Assembly (NCBI GenBank): GCA_947367415.1
Contig: CANBEE010000039.1
Span: 1-14,491, forward strand
Length of the DNA stretch: 14,491 nucleotides
Source of the DNA: an uncultured Bacteroidales bacterium
Lineage (GTDB): Bacteria; Bacteroidota; Bacteroidia; Bacteroidales; Bacteroidaceae
Direction of reading: 5' to 3'
The notes under the pieces were generated by a model, which searched no databases, was not told where the DNA came from, and was given only the letters and a program-made list of their open reading frames with translations. The position numbers were made by a program, and so were the translations under genes. This document shows, one piece after another, positions 7,807-14,448 of this stretch; position 1 is the stretch's first letter, and the number at the start of each line of letters is the position of its first letter.

Positions 7807-8288
7807 CGTTTCAGTAGTTTGAATGATTGTTTACCGTCAATGTCGAGGATATAAATGCCTGGGGCAAGTGACGAGAGCGATACGGTGACGGCAGTGCCAT
7901 CGCTGCTTGTAGCTGCAGCAATGCGCTTGCCGCCCAAAGCATACAGCTGAATACTCGCAGGGTTGTCTACACCATGGATAGTGGCCGTGTAGTCACGGTA
8001 CTCAATGCGTATGACACGTTCGTCGGTGGGCACTGCTATGCCCACCCCATTGTTGGGGGTGATGAAGTAAAACTTGCGTATCTCGCCGTAGGTGTATCCG
8101 GTGACCTCTTCGCCGCAAATAATGGTAAGATTCTCCTCCGTCATCTTTACTTCGGGTTTCTGCTGCAGCGAAATCTCCAGTTTGGTACCCTCCGTGGTCT
8201 CTACTACGAGTGTGCTAAACTCGTCTTGTGCATGCAGAGCCAAACTCGTGCTCCACATCAAGAATAAAGGTAGCAGTGTTTTTCTCAT
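7803..8288 (-). CDS. Small exported protein with T9SS-type C-terminal sorting domain, first gene of operon
   Basis: A 161-residue protein starting at the ATG at 8288, which gives signal peptide MRKTLLPLFLMWSTSLALHAQ; an in-frame ATG at 8417 lies upstream of the promoter and is rejected. Residues 24-75 are the short N-terminal module (STLVVETTEGTKLEISL ... GEIRKFYF) common to Bacteroidales exported proteins. Residues about 100-161 read as a type IX secretion C-terminal domain: 'IQLYALGGKRI', 'VSLSSLAPGIYILDI' and the basic ending KLLKR. The protein is almost only leader plus sorting domain, with no obvious passenger, so it may be a structural or accessory component. It heads the operon and overlaps the next gene by 4 bp. 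Confidence 0.8.
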   Translation of the reverse strand: MRKTLLPLFLMWSTSLALHAQDEFSTLVVETTEGTKLEISLQQKPEVKMTEENLTIICGEEVTGYTYGEIRKFYFITPNNGVGIAVPTDERVIRIEYRDYTATIHGVDNPASIQLYALGGKRIAAATSSDGTAVTVSLSSLAPGIYILDIDGKQSFKLLKR

Positions 8289-8321
8289 AACAGTATCGGA
8301 TTGTTGGATAAATAGGTGAGG

Positions 8322-8353
8322 CAAAGATAGGGAGCAAGAATGAACAGAGCAAA
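8322..8353 (-). promoter_or_regulatory. Strong Bacteroidota promoter for the three-gene operon
   Basis: Minus-strand TTTG (8350-8353), exactly 20 bp, then TATCTTTG (8322-8329): a full match to the consensus TTTG-N19-21-TAnnTTTG. The transcript would start near 8316, leaving a leader of about 28 nt before the ATG at 8288. Confidence 0.75.
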
Positions 8354-8359
8354 TTTTTA

Positions 8360-8392
8360 GCGTAACAAATGCGTAACAAGAGCGTAACAAAT
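8360..8392. promoter_or_regulatory. Three tandem 11-bp repeats upstream of the operon promoter
   Basis: GCGTAACAAAT, GCGTAACAAGA and GCGTAACAAAT follow each other without gaps, starting 6 bp upstream of the -33 box. The 11-bp period puts all three on one face of the helix, as expected of an activator site. The regulator is unknown. Confidence 0.55.
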
Positions 8393-8450
8393 GCATCATG
8401 CTTCCAAAAAGCGCCATTTCATCGGATATTAGATTTTTACCAATTATAAA

Positions 8451-8520
8451 AATTCGTGGCCAATTCGTGCTAATTCATGTCTTTTTCCTGACACGAGAAG
8501 CCACGAATCGGCCACAAATT
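8451..8520 (-). terminator. Long compound hairpin ending the 1512-residue protein gene
   Basis: Outer 19-bp arms at 8451-8469 and 8502-8520 pair fully on the minus-strand RNA, using two G-U pairs. An inner 7-bp stem (TCGTGTC / GACATGA) carries an 8-base loop AGGAAAAA. The stem starts 11 bp past the stop codon and runs into TTTTTA, a plausible U-tract. On the plus-strand RNA the same two positions would be C-A mismatches, which favours the minus strand. The arms also resemble dispersed 'CACGAATT' repeats of Bacteroidota (from memory). Confidence 0.6.
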
Positions 8521-8531
8521 ACGTTCACATG

Positions 8532-11500
8532 CTATCGCACGACAACCACCTTTCGCCCATTCCTTATATATATACCACGCGTGGGATTCGCTACGGGGCG
8601 GCCTTGCAGGTCGTAGTATACGTTGGGAGTGCCGGGTTGGAGCAGTTCGTCGATTGCGGTTTCGACCTGTACCTTCAGCACAGCCCACTCTGTGGCACGG
8701 CCAAACATATCGATGCTGCGCGAGTGGAGATAGACGTAGCCGCCGTCGGGATAGTAGGGAAGCTCTATGACAAAGTCGCACTGTCCGTGGGCACGGCATT
8801 CCTGACTGGCAGTGTAGAGGGTGTCGGCATGGCAGTCGGTCACCACCACTTCCACCGTATAGTACTGCCATGCAGGGGCACGACTATAGATATCCTTGTT
8901 CTCGCCCTCGCCAATGCGTACAGGGATATCGCCACGCGGACGCACCGAGGCTCGTATTGTGGGAGGAGCCGTCGGGCCGACTTCCCCTGCGTTTGCGTTG
9001 TCGACACTGGCATCCGCCTCTGTTGTGTCCGATACGGTCACCTCATTCTCGGGCGAGATGTATCCGCGTACAAAGTCGTCGATGGTCATCAATGTGGTAT
9101 AGGTCCACTGGATGTCGTCCTTGATGTAGGTCTCGAGGTCGGGCACTACGTAGTTAATATGGCATGTGCTGTCGGCATAGTCCATGATATAGTTCTTGTC
9201 TATGCCTGGAGGATTGGCTCCGGCAAACACCAGCGTCAGGTCATCGCTCATTAGTGACTCCTGTGAAGTGCGCTTGATGATATTGAGGTCCGTGAATGCA
9301 TCCTTGAAGATAGTATTGAGCCTCTCGGTGAAGTAGAGTATCTGGCCTTGGCGGAACGTTGCGCCCGAGAAGGCATTGGGGCCGATGGTGTCCACATCAA
9401 AGTAGATGACCGTCTTGTCGTTCCAGCGTGCAAAGTCGGTAGAGTCGGTTACCGCTTCGGCTTCATTGATTGTGTAGGCATGGAGGTAAGTGTCACCGTG
9501 ATAGATACCGTAGCCACGTTTGGTGGTGGGGCGCGATGGGTCGGGTAGGTTCTTATCGTAGATATACTCTCCGTTGTAAGAGCAATTCTGCAGTTCCTTC
9601 ATGACGCCATAAGTAGTAAAGTCGTTGGTGTATATTCCCATGGTAAGCGAGCCTATACCCTCAACCCATTTATCTGTACGTCCACTATACTTGACCGTGA
9701 GCATTTTTCTCTTCACGCCATCGTTGAGAATAGTATCCGATACATTCGACACCATTATCTTATTACCCAATTCGGTAGTAAACATATCGCCCACATCCAA
9801 ACCAAAGTCAAACATCAGCTTGCCATTTTGATAATACTTGTCGCCATCTTGATAGCAGTAACCTATCTCAAGGTCCTCGATGCCGCCATCCCAGAGTTGA
9901 GTAGTACGAGTATAGAGTCTCTTGCATGGGATATTATCGACTGTGACGTCGCCATTAATCCACATCTGCACATCGGAGATATAGTAGGACTGCCCGACCT
10001 TAATCTCCCACTCCATGCCATCCACAGCAATGGGGAGTATCGGTTCCTCCTTTTCCTCTTCTCTCTGATACAATATCGTGTCGCCTTGCTTCACATAAAG
10101 CAAATAACCAACACAACCCTCCATATTAAAGCTTGGGGAGCGTACAATATCACCAGTGGTAAATAAGCCTAATTCTTCGTAGAAGGTCGCTATATATCCG
10201 GGAAAGAGGAAATGCTCATAATTGGTTGATGAGTCAGGAGTGCTAATGTTTACATCGTAACCTCCTACCTGTACATCTACGCCCTTATACGTTCGGCTTA
10301 CTCCGTTACATATGATGGTGGTGTCACTATGGCCAACAACTTTGACAAAACTATTTACATAGAAAATGGTGTCACCGATGTTGGCATTGTAGTCAAACCA
10401 TAGGTACTCTTCTTTATTATATTCCTTGCGGTAGACCTTGCCGTTCTCTTCACGTAAGAATCCCTGCGTGAGTTCCATTTGAGACGAGCCGTTCCATCCC
10501 ATTACCCACTCCTTTTTATACGTGTGGCCATCTATAATAGTATCTCCACTCAATTTGTATGTCACATCGCGAATGTATTGAACCACAAAATATCGGAACT
10601 GCCATTCCTTGCCCTCGGTGACGAGATAGGTTTTAGGTTCCTCCTTTTCCTCTTCTCTCTGATACAATATCGTGTCGCCTTGCTTCACATAGAGCAGTCT
10701 TTGGTTGCTTCCTACTAATCCAAAACCTGGGTCAGAAAGTCCACTACAGAGATTTCCTATGCCTTCGACAAAGGTACCGCCAAAATCGTCGGAATCATAG
10801 ACTCCTTCTTCGCGAATATTCCATAGTTCCACCTCATAGCATTTGCGTGACTGCCCGTCACTGTGAGGAACAACGGCATCATATACATCCATGACATGAA
10901 GGCTATATACATCAGGAATGTAGACTATCGTATCGCCATCCTCAAGATTGAAGTCAAAGAACAGAACCTCGTCCTCATCTTTATAACGCTCCGTATGGAC
11001 ATAACTGTATACTCTGCCATTCTCCTCACGCATATAACGTCCAGAGGGTTTCATGCCCGACAAGTCCTTTCCACAGCCTTCGTGTTCTATCTTGTATTCT
11101 TTTCCGTTGATAATGGTGTCGCCCTGCAAGCAGTAAGAATAGACTCCCTGCACTCCTCCCATTGTGTAGCGTTCCACTGCCCATTGCTTACCTTCGGTGA
11201 CGAGATAGGTCTTGGAAGTTCCCTCTTTATAACATCCATCGGGCGACTGATACAGAGCAATGCCATTATCATGTACACAAAGCAACTTGAATTTATTGCC
11301 ATAATTGAATAGTGTATGATCTCCCAAGCCATAGCCATAGATGGGCGAATTAAACATCCCGACATCCTCATGGATATAGATGCATTCATCGGTAAAATAT
11401 ACCCCACCAGACATTGCTTCCCGGCCCAACACGACTTCGTAACGTTTGCGTTGCTTGCCATCGCTATGTTCGAGGACAACATCGTCGATGGAAGTCACAA

Positions 11501-13070
11501 GTCCATAACACTGTTGCGTTGCTTGCTTACTTGTAAGGCAAAGGGTGTCGCCCACCTGTGCGTTATAATCGAACCATAATGCCTCCTCACCACGCGAGTT
11601 CATCACGTATACTTTCCCGTTCTCCTCTCTCATGTAACTAGGGAAAAGAGACCAATCAGACAAGTCCTTCTCAACGCTCATCCACTTCTTCTTGTAGGTA
11701 AACCCATTGATTACCGTGTCGCCCTGCAAGCGAAAAGTATGCGTGACTACAGGCTGGTCTTGGTTCCATGACTGCTCATAATAGACAACCCACTGCTTAC
11801 CTTCGGTGACGAGATAGGTTTTGGATTCTTCTTTCTTTTTGTAGATATATATATCATTATAGGAGCAACATTGTAACTCTTTTTTCAGACCATCCATGTA
11901 ATAGAAGTCATTTTCGAAGATTCCCATGGAAAGCGAGCCTATACCCTCGATCCATATGTCGGTGTGGTTTGATTTTGTCATACCTTCGTAGCTTGGCGCA
12001 ATGACCATATATTTGCGTGGTAGTCCATCAAGCAATAGGGTATCACCAATGCTCACTACTGTATAAAAGAAACCAGCTTCTTCATTTTCGGTACTTGTCG
12101 CAAACATATCACCTTCTCCAAGCCCGAAATCAAACATAAGTTTCCCGTCTTGATAATACTTATCTCCTTCTTGTCTGCAGTAGCCTACTTCAATTGTCCC
12201 CATGCTACTATCCTTCACGTTGCGTGTTTGCTTGTATAGCTTTTTGTATCTGATATCCTCCACAATCGTGTCTCCCTCAATCCACATGAACACATCATTC
12301 GTATATCTGTCGTCGATATAAGGTACTTGTGTCCTGATGTGCCACTTCTTGCCGTCTACATCCAAATCCCGTTCATTGGCTGCGAGTTTGCTGTGCATAT
12401 CGTACGGAACTCCCCACAGGAGTTCACCGTTACGATAAAAGTTTATAGGGTCATATATGGGGACGTAAGCATTAATCATCACCCACATGTAATTGGGGAA
12501 GAAGAATGGGTAACTCTGATAGCCGATACCATACATCAGACCTTCTGCGACTTGTACTTCTCTGCCATTGTGCAGGGTACATGTGCTTATTTGGTCGATG
12601 CCTTCGTATATGGTTTCTTCCATGTCGTTCATTCCAAGACAAATGGTATCTCCTTCATTACGGTTGGGCGATGAGAAGTCGTAGAGGAACTCCCAGTCGT
12701 TGCCATCGTCATTCATGTATTTGAAGTATACATATCCGTTGTCTGCCTCATAGATGACACCCTCCAACTCAGGTGTGAAGGCTTTATGCGGATGATCGGT
12801 TATAGTGGTGATGTCGCGGTCAAACTGTTGCCACAACGTCACACATGGCTTCCCGTCAACGATGGTGTCATTGCCCGTCCACATCTCATAGTAGATGGTC
12901 TCTTTAGGAACTGTCTGGTCCATTTCCGCAAAGTTTACGGTTATCACGTTGGTGCAACGAATGCTGTTTGCAGGGAAGAAACGTTCTTTATCTCCAGATT
13001 CTTGCGCTGTGGCGGTACCTGTGATAATGGAACAGAGCAGGAGTAGCAAACTAAAAATCCTCTTTTTCAT
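8532..13070 (-). CDS. Giant exported repeat protein with BspA-like region and C-terminal motif
   Basis: A 1512-residue exported protein of unknown function. The signal peptide is residues 1-22 (ending TATAQ). About six units of 170-200 residues follow: roughly 40-234, 235-415, 416-619, 620-812, 813-1011 and 1012-1180. Units 3-5 open with 'TYLVTEGK.W' and share 'GDTIINGKEYK', 'YMREENGKVY', 'LWFDYNA..GDT' and 'SDG..RK.YEV'. Units 2 and 6 form a second type, with 'GDKYYQDGKLMFDFGL..GDMF', 'WVEGIGSLTMGI' and 'KELQNCSYN'. Residues 1185-1340 look like a degenerate BspA-type leucine-rich region ('IGPNAFSGATF', 'ANPPGI', 'YVVPDLETYI'). A fibronectin-like region (about 1370-1475) precedes the ending YYDLQGRPVANPTRG.YIRNGRK. 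A surface or secreted role is inferred. The start is supported by the signal peptide and by the promoter about 35 bp upstream. Confidence 0.82.
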   Translation of the reverse strand: MKKRIFSLLLLLCSIITGTATAQESGDKERFFPANSIRCTNVITVNFAEMDQTVPKETIYYEMWTGNDTIVDGKPCVTLWQQFDRDITTITDHPHKAFTPELEGVIYEADNGYVYFKYMNDDGNDWEFLYDFSSPNRNEGDTICLGMNDMEETIYEGIDQISTCTLHNGREVQVAEGLMYGIGYQSYPFFFPNYMWVMINAYVPIYDPINFYRNGELLWGVPYDMHSKLAANERDLDVDGKKWHIRTQVPYIDDRYTNDVFMWIEGDTIVEDIRYKKLYKQTRNVKDSSMGTIEVGYCRQEGDKYYQDGKLMFDFGLGEGDMFATSTENEEAGFFYTVVSIGDTLLLDGLPRKYMVIAPSYEGMTKSNHTDIWIEGIGSLSMGIFENDFYYMDGLKKELQCCSYNDIYIYKKKEESKTYLVTEGKQWVVYYEQSWNQDQPVVTHTFRLQGDTVINGFTYKKKWMSVEKDLSDWSLFPSYMREENGKVYVMNSRGEEALWFDYNAQVGDTLCLTSKQATQQCYGLVTSIDDVVLEHSDGKQRKRYEVVLGREAMSGGVYFTDECIYIHEDVGMFNSPIYGYGLGDHTLFNYGNKFKLLCVHDNGIALYQSPDGCYKEGTSKTYLVTEGKQWAVERYTMGGVQGVYSYCLQGDTIINGKEYKIEHEGCGKDLSGMKPSGRYMREENGRVYSYVHTERYKDEDEVLFFDFNLEDGDTIVYIPDVYSLHVMDVYDAVVPHSDGQSRKCYEVELWNIREEGVYDSDDFGGTFVEGIGNLCSGLSDPGFGLVGSNQRLLYVKQGDTILYQREEEKEEPKTYLVTEGKEWQFRYFVVQYIRDVTYKLSGDTIIDGHTYKKEWVMGWNGSSQMELTQGFLREENGKVYRKEYNKEEYLWFDYNANIGDTIFYVNSFVKVVGHSDTTIICNGVSRTYKGVDVQVGGYDVNISTPDSSTNYEHFLFPGYIATFYEELGLFTTGDIVRSPSFNMEGCVGYLLYVKQGDTILYQREEEKEEPILPIAVDGMEWEIKVGQSYYISDVQMWINGDVTVDNIPCKRLYTRTTQLWDGGIEDLEIGYCYQDGDKYYQNGKLMFDFGLDVGDMFTTELGNKIMVSNVSDTILNDGVKRKMLTVKYSGRTDKWVEGIGSLTMGIYTNDFTTYGVMKELQNCSYNGEYIYDKNLPDPSRPTTKRGYGIYHGDTYLHAYTINEAEAVTDSTDFARWNDKTVIYFDVDTIGPNAFSGATFRQGQILYFTERLNTIFKDAFTDLNIIKRTSQESLMSDDLTLVFAGANPPGIDKNYIMDYADSTCHINYVVPDLETYIKDDIQWTYTTLMTIDDFVRGYISPENEVTVSDTTEADASVDNANAGEVGPTAPPTIRASVRPRGDIPVRIGEGENKDIYSRAPAWQYYTVEVVVTDCHADTLYTASQECRAHGQCDFVIELPYYPDGGYVYLHSRSIDMFGRATEWAVLKVQVETAIDELLQPGTPNVYYDLQGRPVANPTRGIYIRNGRKVVVVR
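10042..10097. repeat. Exact 56-bp direct repeat, copy 1 (within the giant gene)
   Basis: Identical base for base to 10636-10691, 594 bp away, a whole number of codons. It codes the unit-ending stretch YVKQGDTILYQREEEKEEP on the minus strand. Identity at silent positions points to recent duplication or gene conversion of a unit. Confidence 0.85.
10636..10691. repeat. Exact 56-bp direct repeat, copy 2 (within the giant gene)
   Basis: Second copy of the 10042-10097 sequence, at the end of repeat unit 4. A further shared stretch of 26 bp (11185-11210 and 11794-11819, coding the 'TYLVTEGKQ' opening) marks the starts of units 4 and 3. Confidence 0.85.
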
Positions 13071-13104
13071 AGTACAAAATGTTCTTCATTTTCGTTATTG
13101 AGAG

Positions 13105-13135
13105 CAAATATAGGCATTCTACGGCAAAAAACAAC
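13105..13135 (-). promoter_or_regulatory. Bacteroidota promoter for the giant repeat protein
   Basis: Minus-strand GTTG (13132-13135), 19-bp spacer, then TATATTTG (13105-13112), a full TAnnTTTG match. The predicted start near 13099 gives a leader of about 28 nt before the ATG at 13070. Confidence 0.65.
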
Positions 13136-13143
13136 AAATTTGG

Positions 13144-13165
13144 GTATTGCAAAAGTATTGCAAAG
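13144..13165. promoter_or_regulatory. 11-bp tandem repeat upstream of the giant gene promoter
   Basis: GTATTGCAAAA followed directly by GTATTGCAAAG, 8 bp upstream of the -33 box. It shares 16 identical bases (13147-13162) with the sequence at 4950-4965 upstream of the Big2 gene. Together these suggest a common regulator for the two genes that end in the same C-terminal motif (inference). Confidence 0.45.
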
Positions 13166-13245
13166 TGAAAAACACCGATGGAATGGGCGAAAATTGCATC
13201 ATCGGACGTGTAGCGTCTACTGTGATACGGAACAAAAAAGGCGCT

Positions 13246-13593
13246 TCCCTATGGCGAAAGTTCATAAATCGGTTGGCAATGGCAGAGGTGAAATTAAGGC
13301 TGATTCTATTTCTCCTCGCCTCTACACTGTAAAGTTACGGCCTATTTGCCCGAAAAACAATACAAAATCCAGTACTTCCCCGTCAGTACTCCAGTACTGA
13401 GCCGCAAGTACTCGAGTACTTGGCCTTAAGTACTGCAGTACTTGCAAGGAAGTACTGACAGTTACGTCATTTTTCTGATTTGTCAAAGAGGTTAACGTTA
13501 ATAGCGCAAGCACTTGGCTCGTCCAAGAACGTCATCGTTGCTGTGTGCAAGCACTGCCATTGCCAACCGATTTATGAACTTTCGCCATAGGGA
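13246..13593. mobile_element. 348-bp element with 40-bp perfect terminal inverted repeats
   Basis: The left arm (13246-13285) is the exact reverse complement of the right arm (13554-13593) over 40 bases; each can be found by the core CTATGGCGAAAG / CTTTCGCCATAG. The 268 bp between them hold no convincing gene (short open frames there have no recognisable protein). The AGTACT array lies at the centre, within 6 bp of exact symmetry. The size and long terminal repeats resemble a non-autonomous MITE-like element. Target-site duplications are not evident: outside the arms the bases diverge. An invertible segment is the alternative, but no consensus -7 box is seen inside. The right arm may overlap the degenerate GxxExxY gene end. 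Confidence 0.6.
13371..13456. repeat. Phased array of eight AGTACT palindromes (22-bp period)
   Basis: AGTACT occurs at 13371, 13385, 13393, 13407, 13415, 13429, 13437 and 13451. Start-to-start steps are 14, 8, 14, 8, 14, 8, 14, so gaps alternate strictly between 8 and 2 bp. Gap sequences differ (8-bp: TCCCCGTC, GAGCCGCA, TGGCCTTA, TGCAAGGA; 2-bp: CC, CG, GC). Read as dyads, there are three AGTACT-NN-AGTACT sites with complementary flanks (TC..GA, CA..TG, TA..TG) plus a single half-site at each end. The central dyad, CAAGTACTCGAGTACTTG (13405-13422), is a perfect 18-bp palindrome. Confidence 0.9.
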
Positions 13594-13636
13594 GGAGTTG
13601 AAGGAAGGCGTCAAAAGATCCGCAAATGACTATTGA
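13592..13636 (+). pseudogene. 3'-terminal remnant of a GxxExxY gene
   Basis: Reading from 13592 gives EELKEGVKRSANDY and a TGA stop, which aligns with the end of the intact neighbour, NLTDGVKRIVNDY and stop. Over the last 30 bases, 23 are identical and several differences are silent. The 16 bases after the stop match exactly before the first of two mismatches in the shared 52-bp block. The same frame can be extended back into the inverted-repeat arm to 13574 (MNFRHRE, compare INFNVS). Further upstream the frame meets a stop at 13502-13504 and no family similarity is seen. The 5' part is therefore lost or replaced. Confidence 0.6.
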
Positions 13637-13679
13637 GGGGTATCTTTCACACAGTACATGTGATTAGGTCTCACGCAGA
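13628..13679. repeat. 52-bp shared block, copy 1 (gene end leading into foldback repeat)
   Basis: Matches 14440-14491 at 50 of 52 positions. It runs from the last codons of the GxxExxY frame (GACTATTGA) through a small hairpin (TCACA / TGTGA around AGTAC) into the start of the foldback repeat TCTCACGCAGA. Confidence 0.8.
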
Positions 13680-13785
13680 GAATACGAAGAGCACAGAGAC
13701 GCACATGCTCCGCCGTGCTTCCCATCCGGCAGACCAACGCGAGCATCGCAAGCGTTCTCTGTGTCCTCTGCGACTCTGCGTGAGA
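13669..13785. repeat. Foldback repeat, copy A (117 bp)
   Basis: Bounded by perfect 12-bp inverted repeats TCTCACGCAGAG and CTCTGCGTGAGA, with further partial pairing inside (CAGAGA with TCTCTG). About 95% identical to copy B, with five substitutions and one 1-bp indel by my count. Open frames crossing it are by-products of its GC-rich sequence. Confidence 0.8.
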
Positions 13786-13826
13786 AAGAAATCCTCGTGT
13801 AAGAGCAACCTTCGTAATGAGTGTTG

Positions 13827-13942
13827 TCTCACGCAGAGAACGCGAAGAGCCAGAGACGCACATGCTCCGCCGTGCTTCCCATCCGGCAGGCTAACGCGAG
13901 CGTCGCAAGCGTTCTCTGTGTCCTCTGCGACTCTGCGTGAGA
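13827..13942. repeat. Foldback repeat, copy B (116 bp)
   Basis: Same terminal 12-bp inverted repeats as copy A and same orientation, 41 bp downstream of it. The spacer between the copies shows nothing recognisable. The stretch 13943-14013 up to the GxxExxY promoter is AT-rich without a gene. Confidence 0.8.
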
Positions 13943-14013
13943 GAATAAAAAGTCTTTGTGTGCAAGGAAACTCATAGTTTCTGCATAAAAAAATAATTCG
14001 TGCGAGATAAGGC

Positions 14014-14044
14014 TTTGGTATATCTAATTATTTTGCTACTTTCG
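14014..14044 (+). promoter_or_regulatory. Bacteroidota promoter for the GxxExxY gene
   Basis: TTTG (14014-14017), 19-bp spacer, then TACTTTCG (14037-14044), one base off TAnnTTTG. The expected transcript start near 14050 leaves a leader of about 18 nt before the ATG at 14068. Confidence 0.6.
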
Positions 14045-14067
14045 CAACCAAACACATATATACCACA

Positions 14068-14448
14068 ATGAAAGCTCTTGACGAATTATCTTACAAAGTC
14101 ATTGGATGCGCAATAGAAGTACATCGCACGCTCGGCCCAGGCTTGTTGGAGTCTGCATATGAGAAGGCCCTTATGCATGAACTGAAGCTCAACAATATCC
14201 CTGTAAAGTCACAAGTAGAAGTGAGTATGAATTACAAAGGCGTAGATATTGGCGAGGGATTACGAATAGACCTACTCATAGATAACCAGTTAATAGTGGA
14301 ACTAAAATCGGTAGAGGAATTTAAACCAGTCCATTACAAGCAATTATTGACTTATCTAAAATTAATGGATAAACAAGTAGGATTGCTAATCAATTTCAAT
14401 GTTTCCAACTTGACAGATGGTGTCAAGAGAATTGTAAACGACTATTGA
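14068..14448 (+). CDS. GxxExxY protein (PD-(D/E)XK nuclease-like)
   Basis: A complete 126-residue cytoplasmic protein of the GxxExxY family, whose biochemical role is not established. The naming motif is GLLESAY, residues 25-31 (Gly25, Glu28, Tyr31). The PD-(D/E)XK-like core is visible as Asp68 in 'LRIDLLID', Glu78-Leu-Lys80 in 'IVELKSVEEF', and Gln92-xxx-Tyr96 in 'YKQLLTYL', the arrangement known from RecB/Cas4-type nucleases. No signal peptide or membrane segment is seen. The length matches the family's usual 120-135 residues, so all expected catalytic residues appear intact. It has its own promoter. Its last three codons are the start of a 52-bp block also found after the broken copy upstream, and the block leads into a foldback repeat. 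The codon use is AT-richer than that of its neighbours, which would fit a mobile origin. Confidence 0.88.
   Translation: MKALDELSYKVIGCAIEVHRTLGPGLLESAYEKALMHELKLNNIPVKSQVEVSMNYKGVDIGEGLRIDLLIDNQLIVELKSVEEFKPVHYKQLLTYLKLMDKQVGLLINFNVSNLTDGVKRIVNDY

Noticed and set aside
13147..13332. 61-residue plus-strand reading frame
   Set aside because: It begins in the tandem repeat upstream of the opposite gene, runs through the inverted-repeat arm, and shows no family features.
13371..13456. CRISPR array
   Set aside because: The repeat is only 6 bp and palindromic, gaps are 8 and 2 bp rather than about 30, and no cas gene is present.
13322..13513. 63-residue minus-strand reading frame across the AGTACT array
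   Set aside because: The 22-bp period is not a multiple of three, no recognisable protein features or promoter were seen, and the frame is a by-product of the array.
13246..13593. Invertible promoter (phase-variation switch)
   Set aside because: The arms would allow inversion, but no TAnnTTTG box is found on either strand inside, and no recombinase gene is in the window. Kept only as an alternative.
13633..13977. 114-residue plus-strand frame and a 77-residue minus-strand frame over the foldback repeats
   Set aside because: Arg/Ser/Cys-rich translations with an internal duplication that simply mirrors the two DNA repeats.
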